Assembly (NCBI RefSeq): GCF_035317345.1
Contig: NZ_JAYKTU010000002.1
DNA length: 64,000 bases
From: Cellvibrio fontiphilus
GTDB taxonomy: Bacteria; Pseudomonadota; Gammaproteobacteria; Pseudomonadales; Cellvibrionaceae
Reading direction: 5' to 3' (one strand)
How positions within the stretch are numbered: position 1 is the first letter of the stretch; every line of letters begins with the position of its first letter. The notes beneath the pieces are model-generated. The model saw only the letters and a program-made list of their open reading frames with translations. It was not told the origin of the DNA and made no database searches. The translations under genes and the position numbers were made by a program. Below, piece by piece: positions 1 through 9,673 of the stretch.

Positions 1-3000
1 GGGACTTATCTACTACGCGACCCCTATTATCGCCGCTTGCAAGAAATGCTGATTGAATCGAGCCACGAATATTATGCGGCGTCCGGTCCTCGCGCTATGG
101 TCATGGCGCCCATGAGTTATCGCGAAAAAATTATTGCACTGGAGCTACCTGCCAGCTCACTTTACGATTGCCTTTACCAACTTAATCGCGCACTAAGAGC
201 CAACCAACGAGATCAGGCAGCAACCCAACTGGCGCTAGCACAGAGCCTGGCCCCAGAACATAGGATGACCATCAATTGCGAACGCGCGCTGGCATGTTAT
301 GACGGCGACGAATCACGCATTCTGGCAACAACCGAAAAACTACTTGCCCTCTTCCCGAACGATGTAAATTTGCAACTCAGTAAAGTCAGTAGTTTGAATG
401 CTGTGGGCTCAAGCAAACAAATGCTCGAGTATTTGGAATCAATTGCTGCACAACCTACTAGCCATTTTCTGGTAAAAAGCCGGCTGGCTGATTATTTACG
501 ACACGATCACAGGCAACAAAACCGCGTAATCACACTTTATAAAAAATTACTCGATATGAGTCCCACTAACACTGAAAACCTTTACGCCTATGCAGGTGTG
601 TTGTGGGACCAAAATAATTATCTCGATAGTTATCAGCTGTACCGGTTTGCAACCTGCCTTGAAGACAAAAACGAACAATATGCAGAGAGTTTTTTCAAAG
701 CAGCACGCTATCACAAACAAACCGAAAAGGGCCTTGAATTTTTACGTGATAGATTCAAACGCTTTGGTAAAAAATCATCCGGCCCGGCAGTTTCCTTATT
801 TCATGCGCTGGATAGTTTGGAGCGCACTCACGAAGGCTTGGTGGTGCTCGAAGAAGCCATCGACATGCGCCCGGAAGACGGCTGGCTGATTGCATTCACT
901 GCACGCAAACTTCTACAGCAACAGCAAACAGAAGCTGCCAGTGTATTGGCAGAGCGCGCCAAACCATTGATCAGTGAGGTTCGTTACAACGAATTAGCGG
1001 CCGAAATTTTTGAATACAATCTTCAGCCTAACAAGGCCATCGAATGCCTTGAAAAAATCCTGCGGTTGGAGCCGCTCAACAACAAAGCCAATCAAAGCAT
1101 GATGCGCCTTTTTATCGAGGCGAACGAGCGCAGCAAAGCCGACCAGTTTATTGCGCAACAGCTGGCGCGTTATCCAGATAACGCCATGCTGCTTGAGCTC
1201 TCTATTGACTGGATCGAAAATGGGGATTATCAAACCCAAATTGAAGCCTACCGCACATTCATCTCCCACCACCCAACCAATGCATGGGGTTATCGCGGTT
1301 TGGCCGACGCCCTCTGCAACCTGGAGCTGTTTGATGAAGCGCTCCTGGCCGCGGATGAAGCTATTGCCGTTTCCAGCAACAGCAGTGCAAGCCATTATTA
1401 TCGCGGCAAAATACTTTTAGCCAAGCAACAATACGAAGCCGCGCGCACCAGTTTTCGCAAAGCCATCGAATTATCCTGCGATTACACTTACGCTTACGAT
1501 CCCTTGCTGCAATGCGGATTTAATCACAGCACACAACAACAAGACCTGGCTTTTATTTACGAGCAATTAATGACGCAGGTCAGCTATGGCGATGGTTTAC
1601 TCGCCTATCAACGTGTTGCCACCACACTACTGTCCGCACAAGATATTTTGCAATTTCTTGAACATGCGCTGGATGTAAGGCCGGACCTCTGGCATGCCTG
1701 GGTAGCCTTAACACTCACCTATCGCGCCGCAGGAGAAAACGAAAAAGCGCTGGACACCATTGCACAAGCTGCAAATCGTTTTCCGTTATTGCCGCGTGTT
1801 TTCCAGGAGCTGGCAGTGAGTCATAGATTGCTGAACCAGTTAGACAAAGCAGAATTTTATTATCGTCACGCCCTCAGTTTATCGCCGGGGTGGACACTGC
1901 CCGCCAATAATTTGTGTGATCTTCTTGAACAGCAAGGGCGTTACGATGAAGCAATTACCACACAGCGTGCACTCATAGCACGCAACCCATTGGCCTCATC
2001 ACCCTACGGCTATCTGGCAGACCTGTTAATTCGCGAAGGCAGGATTGCGGAGGCGATACAAGCCCTCGAACGCTCCTTGGAGCTTGACCCACTTTATTTA
2101 TGGGCCTGGCGAACGCTGTATCAAATACAAGAAACCGAGGAAGGCAAACTCACTCTCTGCCATAAAATCGCCGCAGCGCGCCAAAGGCTCCCCAATGATG
2201 AAAGTTTGCTGCTCACCCAGATAAACATGCTGGAGGATGATACAGAGGCGTCCAAAATTCTCGCGAATTACTTGGAAAAAAATTCCTATCACATTGAAGC
2301 CTGCATAGAGTATGTCTCACGCCAGACCAAGCTTGGCAATATGGAGCACGCGCTGCAATTTACCAGTGCAGAGTATTGGAATAACAATCGACCAATTGCT
2401 ATTTTGGCGGCTGAAGCAAGAATTTATGCTGAGTGCCGTGAAGTAGCTACCGCAATTAAACACATGGAAAATGTTGTACAAATTAATGAAAACTTTTATG
2501 AGGGATGGCGCTGTCTTGCGCGCTGGTATTGCGATACCAAGGATGATAACAAGGCAAAAACTGCAATTGACCATTGCATCCGCCTCTTCCCAAACGACCC
2601 CGCTGTACTTTGCTACGCGGCGGAGTGTTTGCAACAAATCAAGGGTGATAATGAGCGCATCAGCCAACTATTACAGCGCGCGTTTGAATTAAACCCGGTT
2701 AACCAATATACCGGGCTGACCTATATTGACTATATTTTCGAGCGCGGTGAAACAGAGCGTGCCGCTGAGGCTTTGGCATTATTGGAGCGACACAATAGCG
2801 ATATATACACAAGGTATCGCGGGCTGCAAATTGCTCTCGCACGCCAGGATTTTACTGCCGCATTAAATAGGTTCAGCAGCATTCTTCAAGATAAAAAAAA
2901 TACGCTCTGGTTTACCCAAAATGCCTGGGAGCAATTGAACAAAGCAAAACAACATGAATCTGCGGCAGCGATCATTTATGAACTACATAACAGTGAAAAA

Positions 3001-3759
3001 CTTTGTGGGCAGCATGCTGCTCGCTGTCTTGCAGAATATGAATTACAACAATGGGGAATAAAACAGTTTGAACAGAACTTGCTTGTAAAATCACTGGATA
3101 CGGATTTTGATCAACGTTATCTGGAAGGTTATATCCAGACGCTGATTGAAATAAAAGGTCAGCTGCCGTGGAAAATAATTGAACACTGCGGCAAAAATCT
3201 GGTGGACGATGTAAAAAATTGGGGCCTACTGGGCTATATGTATGTGACCCAAGGGCGTTGGAATGAAGCAGTCAACTGGTTCAGGCGCCGCACAAGCCTC
3301 GATAATGTAGACGCGTGGATACTCTATTTTTATTCAATGGCGTTGCGAGAAACCGGCCAATGGCATGGAGCCACTCAAATTACACGCGAGGCATTCTTGC
3401 GTGAACCGGACAATTATCGCGAAGACATTGTGGTTTGGTATGCCTTTGATCAGCTGGTTGCACAGCGATCCGCGCCGCTGGGTGAACTTGAATCTATTCG
3501 CACCGACAATCTGGCCGGTTTGAGTGTCTATCCATTTAACCTTGCCAACTTGTTGATAAAAGCACAGGCACGCCCTACCGAGGAAGCCTTTGCCGAATTG
3601 GATGCAGATTACCGCGCCTGCAAAGCTGCTTTTACCCAAAGCAAATCATCTGCGTGGAAACGAGCCAGAAAACTAACACGGCAATTTTTAGTTCAGCGCG
3701 TAGAGCAACAAGGTGTTAAACGCTGGCTTTGGGCGCTAAAAATCACTCAAAAATGCTAG
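1..3759 (+). CDS. Giant TPR-repeat protein, 5' end outside window
   Basis: The reading frame is open from base 1, so the start lies upstream; the ATG at 37 is internal. At least 1252 residues are visible. From about residue 60 to the end it is a helical tandem array with TPR-like spacing (A/G/Y/A pattern, for example AWGYRGLADALCNLELFDEA and SASHYYRGKILLAKQQYEAA), pointing to a protein-interaction scaffold. The first 50 residues are not TPR: they contain TYLLRDPYYRRL and then SGPRAMVMAP, which resembles the region after the catalytic His in C39-like peptidase domains, where an Asp-Pro pair follows. An N-terminal papain-like domain fused to TPRs is therefore plausible but is inference. No membrane segment is visible in this part. 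The next gene, 67 bases downstream, is on the same strand but looks unrelated. Confidence 0.75.
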   Translation, partial: GTYLLRDPYYRRLQEMLIESSHEYYAASGPRAMVMAPMSYREKIIALELPASSLYDCLYQLNRALRANQRDQAATQLALAQSLAPEHRMTINCERALACYDGDESRILATTEKLLALFPNDVNLQLSKVSSLNAVGSSKQMLEYLESIAAQPTSHFLVKSRLADYLRHDHRQQNRVITLYKKLLDMSPTNTENLYAYAGVLWDQNNYLDSYQLYRFATCLEDKNEQYAESFFKAARYHKQTEKGLEFLRDRFKRFGKKSSGPAVSLFHALDSLERTHEGLVVLEEAIDMRPEDGWLIAFTARKLLQQQQTEAASVLAERAKPLISEVRYNELAAEIFEYNLQPNKAIECLEKILRLEPLNNKANQSMMRLFIEANERSKADQFIAQQLARYPDNAMLLELSIDWIENGDYQTQIEAYRTFISHHPTNAWGYRGLADALCNLELFDEALLAADEAIAVSSNSSASHYYRGKILLAKQQYEAARTSFRKAIELSCDYTYAYDPLLQCGFNHSTQQQDLAFIYEQLMTQVSYGDGLLAYQRVATTLLSAQDILQFLEHALDVRPDLWHAWVALTLTYRAAGENEKALDTIAQAANRFPLLPRVFQELAVSHRLLNQLDKAEFYYRHALSLSPGWTLPANNLCDLLEQQGRYDEAITTQRALIARNPLASSPYGYLADLLIREGRIAEAIQALERSLELDPLYLWAWRTLYQIQETEEGKLTLCHKIAAARQRLPNDESLLLTQINMLEDDTEASKILANYLEKNSYHIEACIEYVSRQTKLGNMEHALQFTSAEYWNNNRPIAILAAEARIYAECREVATAIKHMENVVQINENFYEGWRCLARWYCDTKDDNKAKTAIDHCIRLFPNDPAVLCYAAECLQQIKGDNERISQLLQRAFELNPVNQYTGLTYIDYIFERGETERAAEALALLERHNSDIYTRYRGLQIALARQDFTAALNRFSSILQDKKNTLWFTQNAWEQLNKAKQHESAAAIIYELHNSEKLCGQHAARCLAEYELQQWGIKQFEQNLLVKSLDTDFDQRYLEGYIQTLIEIKGQLPWKIIEHCGKNLVDDVKNWGLLGYMYVTQGRWNEAVNWFRRRTSLDNVDAWILYFYSMALRETGQWHGATQITREAFLREPDNYREDIVVWYAFDQLVAQRSAPLGELESIRTDNLAGLSVYPFNLANLLIKAQARPTEEAFAELDADYRACKAAFTQSKSSAWKRARKLTRQFLVQRVEQQGVKRWLWALKITQKC

Positions 3760-3826
3760 CAATAACTACACTCTTTAAACCTACAAAACGCTGTTAAGTG
3801 CGCAAAAACCACCCAAGGAGATAGCG

Positions 3827-4255
3827 ATGAAAAAAATATCAGGCCTGTTTCTAGCAATCAGCTTTATCGGCTTAACCAGTTGCACGACCATGAACACAAC
3901 CAACAATAGCCCACTGATAAATACCTACTGGAAATTAACGGAAATCAAAGGAGCGGCTGTATCGGTTAGCGATAATCAGCGCGAGGCGCATATAGTGCTC
4001 AATAGCGAACAGCGCCTTGCGGGCTCGGATGGCTGTAACCGCATCATGGGTGGCTATACCTTGAAGGGTGGGAATTTACAATTCAGCCAAATTGCCAGCA
4101 CGCGAATGGCTTGTTTACAAGGCTCGCAACAGGCTGATGCGATTGGCGCCAGCCTGCCGCAAACCGCGGCTTATAAAATTGCCGGTGATCAATTGGAACT
4201 GCGCGATGCCACCGGTGCAGTCATCGCGCGTTTTACCGCAGTGGCACTACCCTAG
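3827..4255 (+). CDS. META-domain (HslJ-like) lipoprotein
   Basis: A 142-residue protein preceded by a strong ribosome binding site (AAGGAGATAGCG then ATG). The N-terminus is a lipoprotein signal with lipobox LTSC, so the mature protein should be lipid-anchored in the envelope, probably the outer membrane since no Asp follows the Cys. The rest matches the META/HslJ fold: TYWKLTEIKG near residue 35, the signature GSDGCNRIMGGY around 65-76, and a conserved-looking MACLQGSQQAD segment. META-domain proteins are linked to heat and novobiocin resistance in E. coli (HslJ), but the molecular role is not settled. The AraC-type gene downstream is convergent and only about 25 bases away; no clear terminator was seen between them. 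Confidence 0.85.
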   Translation: MKKISGLFLAISFIGLTSCTTMNTTNNSPLINTYWKLTEIKGAAVSVSDNQREAHIVLNSEQRLAGSDGCNRIMGGYTLKGGNLQFSQIASTRMACLQGSQQADAIGASLPQTAAYKIAGDQLELRDATGAVIARFTAVALP

Positions 4256-4280
4256 TGGCATCACTTTGCATGGTTGCATC

Positions 4281-5411
4281 CTAGCTTTTGGTTCGCTGGC
4301 GAAATTCGGTGGGTGTCATGCCCACCATTCGCTTGAAAAAACGGTGAAATGCCGATGAGCTGTTAAAGCCGGATTTATAAATAATTTCCAATACTGTTTC
4401 ATCCTTGAATTCCGGCGCCAACAATAAGCGCTTGGCTTCTTCAATACGATAGCGATTGATAAATTCAAAAAAATTGGACTGGTAATGCATTTTTAAAATC
4501 GCCGATATATCGCGCGGCTTCAATCCAATTTGCTCGGCAAAACGCTCCAGATTGATATTGCTTTCCAGATAGAGCTTGCGCTCACTCATCGCCCGCTCAA
4601 TAACCTCCACTTTCATATCCATTTTGGGAGGCTGCACTGGTTTTGCTGCAGGCATTACATTCAGGCTGAGCAACTGCCGGGTATTTACCAAGCCAAATAC
4701 AAACAAGGCATTTACCAGTATTACCGTGAGGTAATTATCGATAATACCCAGGCTGTCACTCACACTGGCACTCACCCAACCTTCCAGAACATAGGCAAGC
4801 AGCGACCAGAGCCAATGGATACAAAAACCGGCCAAAACCGCATCGGCCAATTTCAATTCAGACATGGAAATATCGGAATAAAGCGCTTTTAAATTTTCAC
4901 GCAATTTATATTCCGCAATTACACAAGCAATGATGTAACCCAAAGGTGATATTTTCACCAGTGCCCAAACAAAAGCAACAGCAGTATTTTCTGCGCCCTG
5001 CAGTTCAGTGCTCGGCCACCATTCAAGACTATCTATATCAAATATCACCAACAGGCTTGCGGCAATAAATGCCGGTATCAAGTGAACCGCATTTGGCCAG
5101 CGCAATAAATTGATAGCTTGCGAAAGCGACCGCAAATAAAAATACAGTACCGGTCCCTGCAACAACAAACACACAGCCAATATTGTGACCACCGCAGGAG
5201 ACTGGTTAATCGCAGCACCTTTTAAATCACCATTCCATACAATCAAGGTGGTGGTTAATACCAGAGCGATAAGGCCAAAAAAAGCAGAAAGCACCTGTCG
5301 CGGCTGCAAGCGTTTAGCGGGTAATAAATTCAGCAGCACCGCCAACACACAGCATTCCACTGCTGTTAGCACTAACACCAGGTCGTGAATATTGAGAAAG
5401 TTGGTTTTCAT
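4281..5411 (-). CDS. Membrane-integrated AraC-family regulator
   Basis: The start was placed at the ATG at 5411 (MKTNFLNIHD), which follows AGAGAA; an upstream extension to 5465 adds only a non-hydrophobic tail. This gives 376 residues. The first two thirds hold six to seven hydrophobic helices (VLVLTAVECCVLAVLLNLL, ALVLTTTLIVW and others). The last 105 residues are an AraC/XylS double helix-turn-helix with the family hallmark FNSSSAFHRFFKRMVGMTPTEF. This architecture, a polytopic sensor fused to an AraC domain, suggests a one-component regulator reading a membrane or periplasmic signal. The target is unknown; the neighbours are META and DUF3012 lipoproteins, so an envelope role is possible. 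Confidence 0.85.
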   Translation of the reverse strand: MKTNFLNIHDLVLVLTAVECCVLAVLLNLLPAKRLQPRQVLSAFFGLIALVLTTTLIVWNGDLKGAAINQSPAVVTILAVCLLLQGPVLYFYLRSLSQAINLLRWPNAVHLIPAFIAASLLVIFDIDSLEWWPSTELQGAENTAVAFVWALVKISPLGYIIACVIAEYKLRENLKALYSDISMSELKLADAVLAGFCIHWLWSLLAYVLEGWVSASVSDSLGIIDNYLTVILVNALFVFGLVNTRQLLSLNVMPAAKPVQPPKMDMKVEVIERAMSERKLYLESNINLERFAEQIGLKPRDISAILKMHYQSNFFEFINRYRIEEAKRLLLAPEFKDETVLEIIYKSGFNSSSAFHRFFKRMVGMTPTEFRQRTKS

Positions 5412-5587
5412 TAGCCGTTCTCTTACAACGCATGCCAGCGTCGCCCCTGACAGGGCAGATGGCAATGTCAGGAATTATGGATCGCAACAGGGCTGCAGCA
5501 ACGCCTCCTGCGCTGCGGCAAAATAACTCTGGTGTGATTAGTCGATTTATTATTGGATTTTTATAGCGCGCCAACTAACTGCATTTA

Positions 5588-5767
5588 TTATTTAAATACA
5601 CAGTGTTTGGCGTAGTCCTTGGCTTCATTCATCGTTAATTCGCCTTTGGGCTTCTCCTCAATGGACTTGCACCAGTCGGGGCTACCCACTTCAGGCGCGC
5701 AGGCAGAAAGGATTAAAGTAGTAAAAAGAATTGACAACAGATTAATGATTTTTGTGTTGATAGCCAT
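5588..5767 (-). CDS. DUF3012 small lipoprotein
   Basis: A 59-residue ORF starting at the ATG at 5767, preceded by GAGG at good spacing. The signal peptide MAINTKIINLLSILFTTLIL ends at lipobox LSAC. The mature part APEVGSPDWCKSIEEKPKGE followed by AKDYAKHCVF matches the compact DUF3012 family, with its conserved APEVGS, WC, KPKG and YAKHC elements; the two mature cysteines may form a disulfide. The function of the family is not known. It lies between rlmB and the AraC gene on the same strand. The family match is from memory of the motif pattern. Confidence 0.8.
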   Translation of the reverse strand: MAINTKIINLLSILFTTLILSACAPEVGSPDWCKSIEEKPKGELTMNEAKDYAKHCVFK

Positions 5768-5836
5768 AAAACGACCTCGTGACTTTTTATTCGGTTAACT
5801 GTATTCGGTTGATTGAATCAGGTTGATACTACTGGG

Positions 5837-6577
5837 TTAAGCCCCGCGTTGGCGCACAGCTTCAAACAGACAGATGCCCGTGGCAACCGATACATTCAAA
5901 CTGCTCACGGTGCCCGCCATAGGAATATTCATTAAGTGGTCGCAGGTATCTTGCGTGAGACGACGCAAACCATCGCCCTCGGCCCCCATTAAAATACCAA
6001 TCGGCCCCTTGAGATTGGATTGATAGATTGAATGCTCCGCTTCACCCGCTGCACCAAATAACCAGATACCTTTTTCCTGTAATTTTTTCAGGGTTCGCGC
6101 CAGATTGGTCACCGGTACAAAAGGCAGTACTTCGGCAGCACCACAGGCGACCTTGCGGGCGATGGGTGTGAGACCGGCGGATTTATCTTTGGGCGCTATC
6201 ACCGCGTGCACACCGGCCGCTTCCGCCGAGCGCATGCAGGCACCCAAATTGTGCGGATCAGTTACACCATCCAGAATTAATAAAAATGCTGGCTCGTTTA
6301 AATTGTCGAGCAAATTAAATAGCCAGGTTTCATCATAGGTTTCGCCGGGGGTACAAACCGCTACCACACCCTGATGATTTTCGTCGGCAACCAGTTCATC
6401 CAACTTGTTGCGATTAACCGTTTGGCAGTGAATACCGTTGCTTTGCGCCGCATTCACAATTTTCTGCAACTTTTGATCGTTGCGCCCCTGCACCATATAA
6501 ATTTCAATCACGCGCTGGGGAGCACTTTTTAGCAGCGCCTGCACGGCGTGCAAGCCAAAGATAAATTCACGTTTCAA
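5837..6577 (-). CDS. rlmB: 23S rRNA (guanosine-2'-O-)-methyltransferase RlmB
   Basis: A 246-residue SPOUT methyltransferase, the usual length for RlmB, which methylates the 2'-O of G2251 in 23S rRNA using S-adenosylmethionine. The N-terminal substrate-binding domain starts FIFGLHAVQALL. The catalytic knot carries the three SpoU motifs: LDGVTDPHNLGACMRSAEAAG, PIGILMGAEGDGLRRL and IPMAGTVSSLNVSVATGI. It lies downstream of rnr on the same strand, 154 bases away; rnr-rlmB adjacency is usual in Gammaproteobacteria, though rpsF, which often follows, is not present here. Confidence 0.97.
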   Translation of the reverse strand: MKREFIFGLHAVQALLKSAPQRVIEIYMVQGRNDQKLQKIVNAAQSNGIHCQTVNRNKLDELVADENHQGVVAVCTPGETYDETWLFNLLDNLNEPAFLLILDGVTDPHNLGACMRSAEAAGVHAVIAPKDKSAGLTPIARKVACGAAEVLPFVPVTNLARTLKKLQEKGIWLFGAAGEAEHSIYQSNLKGPIGILMGAEGDGLRRLTQDTCDHLMNIPMAGTVSSLNVSVATGICLFEAVRQRGA

Positions 6578-6731
6578 AACACTTACCTTAATAATTCGTA
6601 GATAACCGCCGCTGCGCGCCTAGCGCTCCGAGATGCGCGTTTCACGCTCGCGCAGAATGCGATCTTTTACTACATAGATTTCTCGGGTCAGGCTTTCATC
6701 GGAAATAAAGTGCTCGCTTTGCAGCCAGCAG

Positions 6732-9512
6732 TCACTTCGTTGTCTTAGCCTTAGCCACCGGCTTTTTAGCAGCTGGCGCCTTAGGCTTAGGGTCAGCCTT
6801 GCTTTTTGTCGCTCTTGGCGACGGCGATTGAACTGCTGCTGGCGCTGTCTTGCTTGCAGCTTGCGCATTTTTACGGCCACGACTCACCTCATGAGATTCT
6901 TTTGTGGTTTGTTTGGCGGATGTTTTGGCTGCCGCTTTTTTAGCAGGAGCCGCACTCTTGGAAGCAGCAACTGGCTTTGCGGTGACTTTTTTAGCGGCCG
7001 GTTTGCTGGCTGCGTGTTTTTTCACCGGGTCTTTCTGAGTTGCTTCTTTTTTAGTAGTCGCTTTTTTGGTGTCCACCTTGTTAGCGACTTCATTTTTAAC
7101 AGCTGCTTTTTTGGTAGATGCTGGTTTAGCTGTCGCAACTGGCGCTGTCGTTTTTTTGCTGGATGATGTGGCCGGCGCTTTTTTAGCAGCAGCCGCTTTA
7201 GTGGCTTTGCTTGCGGTTTTTTTCGTATCGCGTTTGGCTACCTTGGCCTTGACTTGGGATTTAGGGCGACGAATCGCCGCGTCAGATTCCAATTCAAAAT
7301 CAATTTTGCGGTTATCCAAATCGACCCGCACTACCCGCACTACCAAACCATCGCCCAGACCAAATACTTTGCGCGTGCGCTCGCCGACCAGTCGATGTTG
7401 CGCTGGCTCAAAACGGTAATAATCGTGCGGCAGTGAAGTGATATGAATTAGCCCTTCAACATACAATTCATTCAGCTCAACAAACAAACCAAAACTGGTC
7501 ACAGCGCTGACATGGCCGTCGTAAATAGCACCCACCTGATCGCGCAGATATTCACATTTGAGCCAACTCACCACATCGCGGGTGGCTTCATCGGCGCGGC
7601 GTTCGGTGCGTGAACACTGCTCGCCAAACACCAACATTTCAGCGGCGGTGTAGGGATAAATGAATTTACGTGGAATCGCCTGTGCTGTTTCTACGCGGCG
7701 CACATGGCTAGTTGGTTCGTTGCTGCGAATAATGGAGCGAATCGCGCGATGCACCAGTAAATCCGGGTAGCGACGAATTGGAGAAGTGAAGTGAGTGTAG
7801 GCCTCGTAACCCAAACCGAAGTGGCCGTGGTTTTCCACCTGATACATCGCCTGACGCAGACTGCGCAACATCACCGTTTGAATCAGGTGCGCATCGCTGC
7901 GCCCCTGAATCATTTGCAGTAATTGTTGGTAATCGCCCGGTGTGGGTTTATCACCACCCGCCAAACCCAATCCCAATTCTGATAAATAGGCGCGCAAATT
8001 GCTGAGCTTGGCTTCCGTCGGCCCTTCGTGCACACGGAACAGACCAACCAGATTGTGTTTTTCAATAAAATTGGCCGCGCACACGTTGGCGCACAACATA
8101 CATTCTTCGATGAGCTTGTGGGCATCGTTACGTTTGATGGGAACAATACGCTCAATTTTACGCTCTTCGTTAAATTGAATGCGGGTTTCAGTCGTTTCAA
8201 AATCGATTGCACCGCGCTCATCACGCGCCGCGCGCAAGCATTCGTACAAGCCGTGCAGCAACTCCAACTGCGGCACCACCGCTTTATATTCCTCGCGCAA
8301 GGCAGCGCGGGTTTCACCTTCGCCGGTAAGAATTTCGCCTACTTTGGTGTAGGTCAGGCGCGCGTTGGAATGCATCACACCTTCATAAAATTGATAACCG
8401 GTAATGCGGCCCGCGGTGCTGATATTCATCTCACAGATCATGCACAAGCGATCAACGTTCGGGTTGAGTGAACACAAACCGTTGGAGAGCGCCTCGGGCA
8501 GCATGGGCACCACATAATCGGGGAAATACACCGAGTTGCCGCGCGCGCGCGCTTCCACATCCAGCGCGCTTTCAACTTTCACATAGTGGGACACATCCGC
8601 AATCGCCACATACAAACGCCAGCCACCGCGACGCTTTTCGCAGAGCACCGCATCATCAAAATCGCGCGCATCTTCACCGTCGATAGTCACAAAAGGCAGG
8701 TGACGCACATCCACGCGGTGCAGCTTGTCCTTCTCTTCAACCTCATGGGACAAACGCGCCGCTTCGGCGATGACAGCCTCTGGCCAAACGCTGGGAATGC
8801 CATGCGCCTGAATCGCCAGTTCTATCTCCATGCCCGGCGCCATATGGTCGCCCAGTACCTGAATAATGCGCCCTACCGGCAGGCGATTTTTATCCGGCTG
8901 CTGGGTGATCTCGGCGACGACTATCTGACCGTGTTTGGCGCCACCGTAGGCACCAAAGGGAATCATAATGTCGTGAGTGATGCGCGGGTTTTCCGGGCGC
9001 ACAAACTGCACACCCTCCTCGTTAAAGAAGCGCCCCGCCAACTGAGTGGTATTGCGGGTGAGCACCTCAATGATCGCGCCCTCTTCTTTGCCGCGATACT
9101 GCTCACCCGAGAGGCGCACCAGCACCTCGTCGCCATCAAAAACCTTGCGCATTTGGCGGTTGTGCAAATAAATATCCTCGCCGCCATCCGCCGGGATTAC
9201 AAAGCCGTAACCATCGCGATGCCCCTGCACGCGCCCGCGCACCACATCAATCTTGTCCAGACGCACGTAGGCATCGCGGCGGTTGCTAATCAACTGGCCA
9301 TCGCGCGCCATCGCAATCAGGCGGCGGCGCAATGCCTCCACCTGATCCTCATCCGTCAGCTTCAACATGGCGCACATCTGCTCATGGGTCACCGGCTCGG
9401 CGGCCATATCCAGAAGCTCAAGAATGTACTCGCGGCTGGGGATGGGGTTCTCGTACTTCTCCGCTTCGCGTGCAGCAAAGGGGTCTTTGAAGGGGGATTT
9501 ACGCTTGCTCAA
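6732..9512 (-). CDS. rnr: Ribonuclease R with long Lys/Ala-rich tail
   Basis: A 926-residue RNB-family 3'-5' exoribonuclease. Order: helix-turn-helix region (residues 20-85), cold-shock domains with RGRVQGHRDGYGFV, the RNB catalytic core with DGEDARDFDDAV (metal-binding aspartates) and HFTSPIRRYPDLLVHRAI, then an S1 domain (YDGHVSAVTSFGLFVEL) ending near residue 740. The remaining 185 residues are low complexity, almost only Lys, Ala, Thr, Pro and Ser (KKAPATSSSKKTTAPVATAK and similar). The enzyme degrades structured RNA and acts in rRNA and tRNA quality control. A basic tail exists in E. coli RNase R but is much shorter. The start at 9512 gives the expected MSKRKSPFKDPF N-terminus. It is divergent from tRNA-Leu. 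Confidence 0.97.
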   Translation of the reverse strand: MSKRKSPFKDPFAAREAEKYENPIPSREYILELLDMAAEPVTHEQMCAMLKLTDEDQVEALRRRLIAMARDGQLISNRRDAYVRLDKIDVVRGRVQGHRDGYGFVIPADGGEDIYLHNRQMRKVFDGDEVLVRLSGEQYRGKEEGAIIEVLTRNTTQLAGRFFNEEGVQFVRPENPRITHDIMIPFGAYGGAKHGQIVVAEITQQPDKNRLPVGRIIQVLGDHMAPGMEIELAIQAHGIPSVWPEAVIAEAARLSHEVEEKDKLHRVDVRHLPFVTIDGEDARDFDDAVLCEKRRGGWRLYVAIADVSHYVKVESALDVEARARGNSVYFPDYVVPMLPEALSNGLCSLNPNVDRLCMICEMNISTAGRITGYQFYEGVMHSNARLTYTKVGEILTGEGETRAALREEYKAVVPQLELLHGLYECLRAARDERGAIDFETTETRIQFNEERKIERIVPIKRNDAHKLIEECMLCANVCAANFIEKHNLVGLFRVHEGPTEAKLSNLRAYLSELGLGLAGGDKPTPGDYQQLLQMIQGRSDAHLIQTVMLRSLRQAMYQVENHGHFGLGYEAYTHFTSPIRRYPDLLVHRAIRSIIRSNEPTSHVRRVETAQAIPRKFIYPYTAAEMLVFGEQCSRTERRADEATRDVVSWLKCEYLRDQVGAIYDGHVSAVTSFGLFVELNELYVEGLIHITSLPHDYYRFEPAQHRLVGERTRKVFGLGDGLVVRVVRVDLDNRKIDFELESDAAIRRPKSQVKAKVAKRDTKKTASKATKAAAAKKAPATSSSKKTTAPVATAKPASTKKAAVKNEVANKVDTKKATTKKEATQKDPVKKHAASKPAAKKVTAKPVAASKSAAPAKKAAAKTSAKQTTKESHEVSRGRKNAQAASKTAPAAVQSPSPRATKSKADPKPKAPAAKKPVAKAKTTK

Positions 9513-9620
9513 TTGGGCATCCTGTAATCAATAATTGGCGGATTTCTAACTATCCTGGCAGTTGCTTTGAATTATAGGGCAGCAATCATGACAAACCTAC
9601 AAATAAAACCGATAAGCCCG

Positions 9621-9649
9621 TTGACAAGGCAAATCGGGATAATTATAGT
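9621..9649 (+). promoter_or_regulatory. Sigma-70 promoter of tRNA-Leu
   Basis: Perfect -35 TTGACA (9621-9626), exactly 17 bases of spacer, and -10 TATAGT (9644-9649), 24 bases before the tRNA. The following bases GCGCGGCC form a GC-rich discriminator, typical of stringently controlled stable-RNA promoters. Confidence 0.85.
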
Positions 9650-9673
9650 GCGCGGCCTCAGCTAGCTGAGAAC

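Noticed and set aside
5314..5574. An 86-codon minus-strand frame
   Set aside because: It covers the AraC gene start and upstream region in another frame; no ribosome binding site and no motif.
8586..9527. A 313-codon plus-strand frame over rnr
   Set aside because: It lies fully antisense to conserved RNase R coding sequence, is rich in His/Ala/Arg from codon mirror effect, and has no ribosome binding site.
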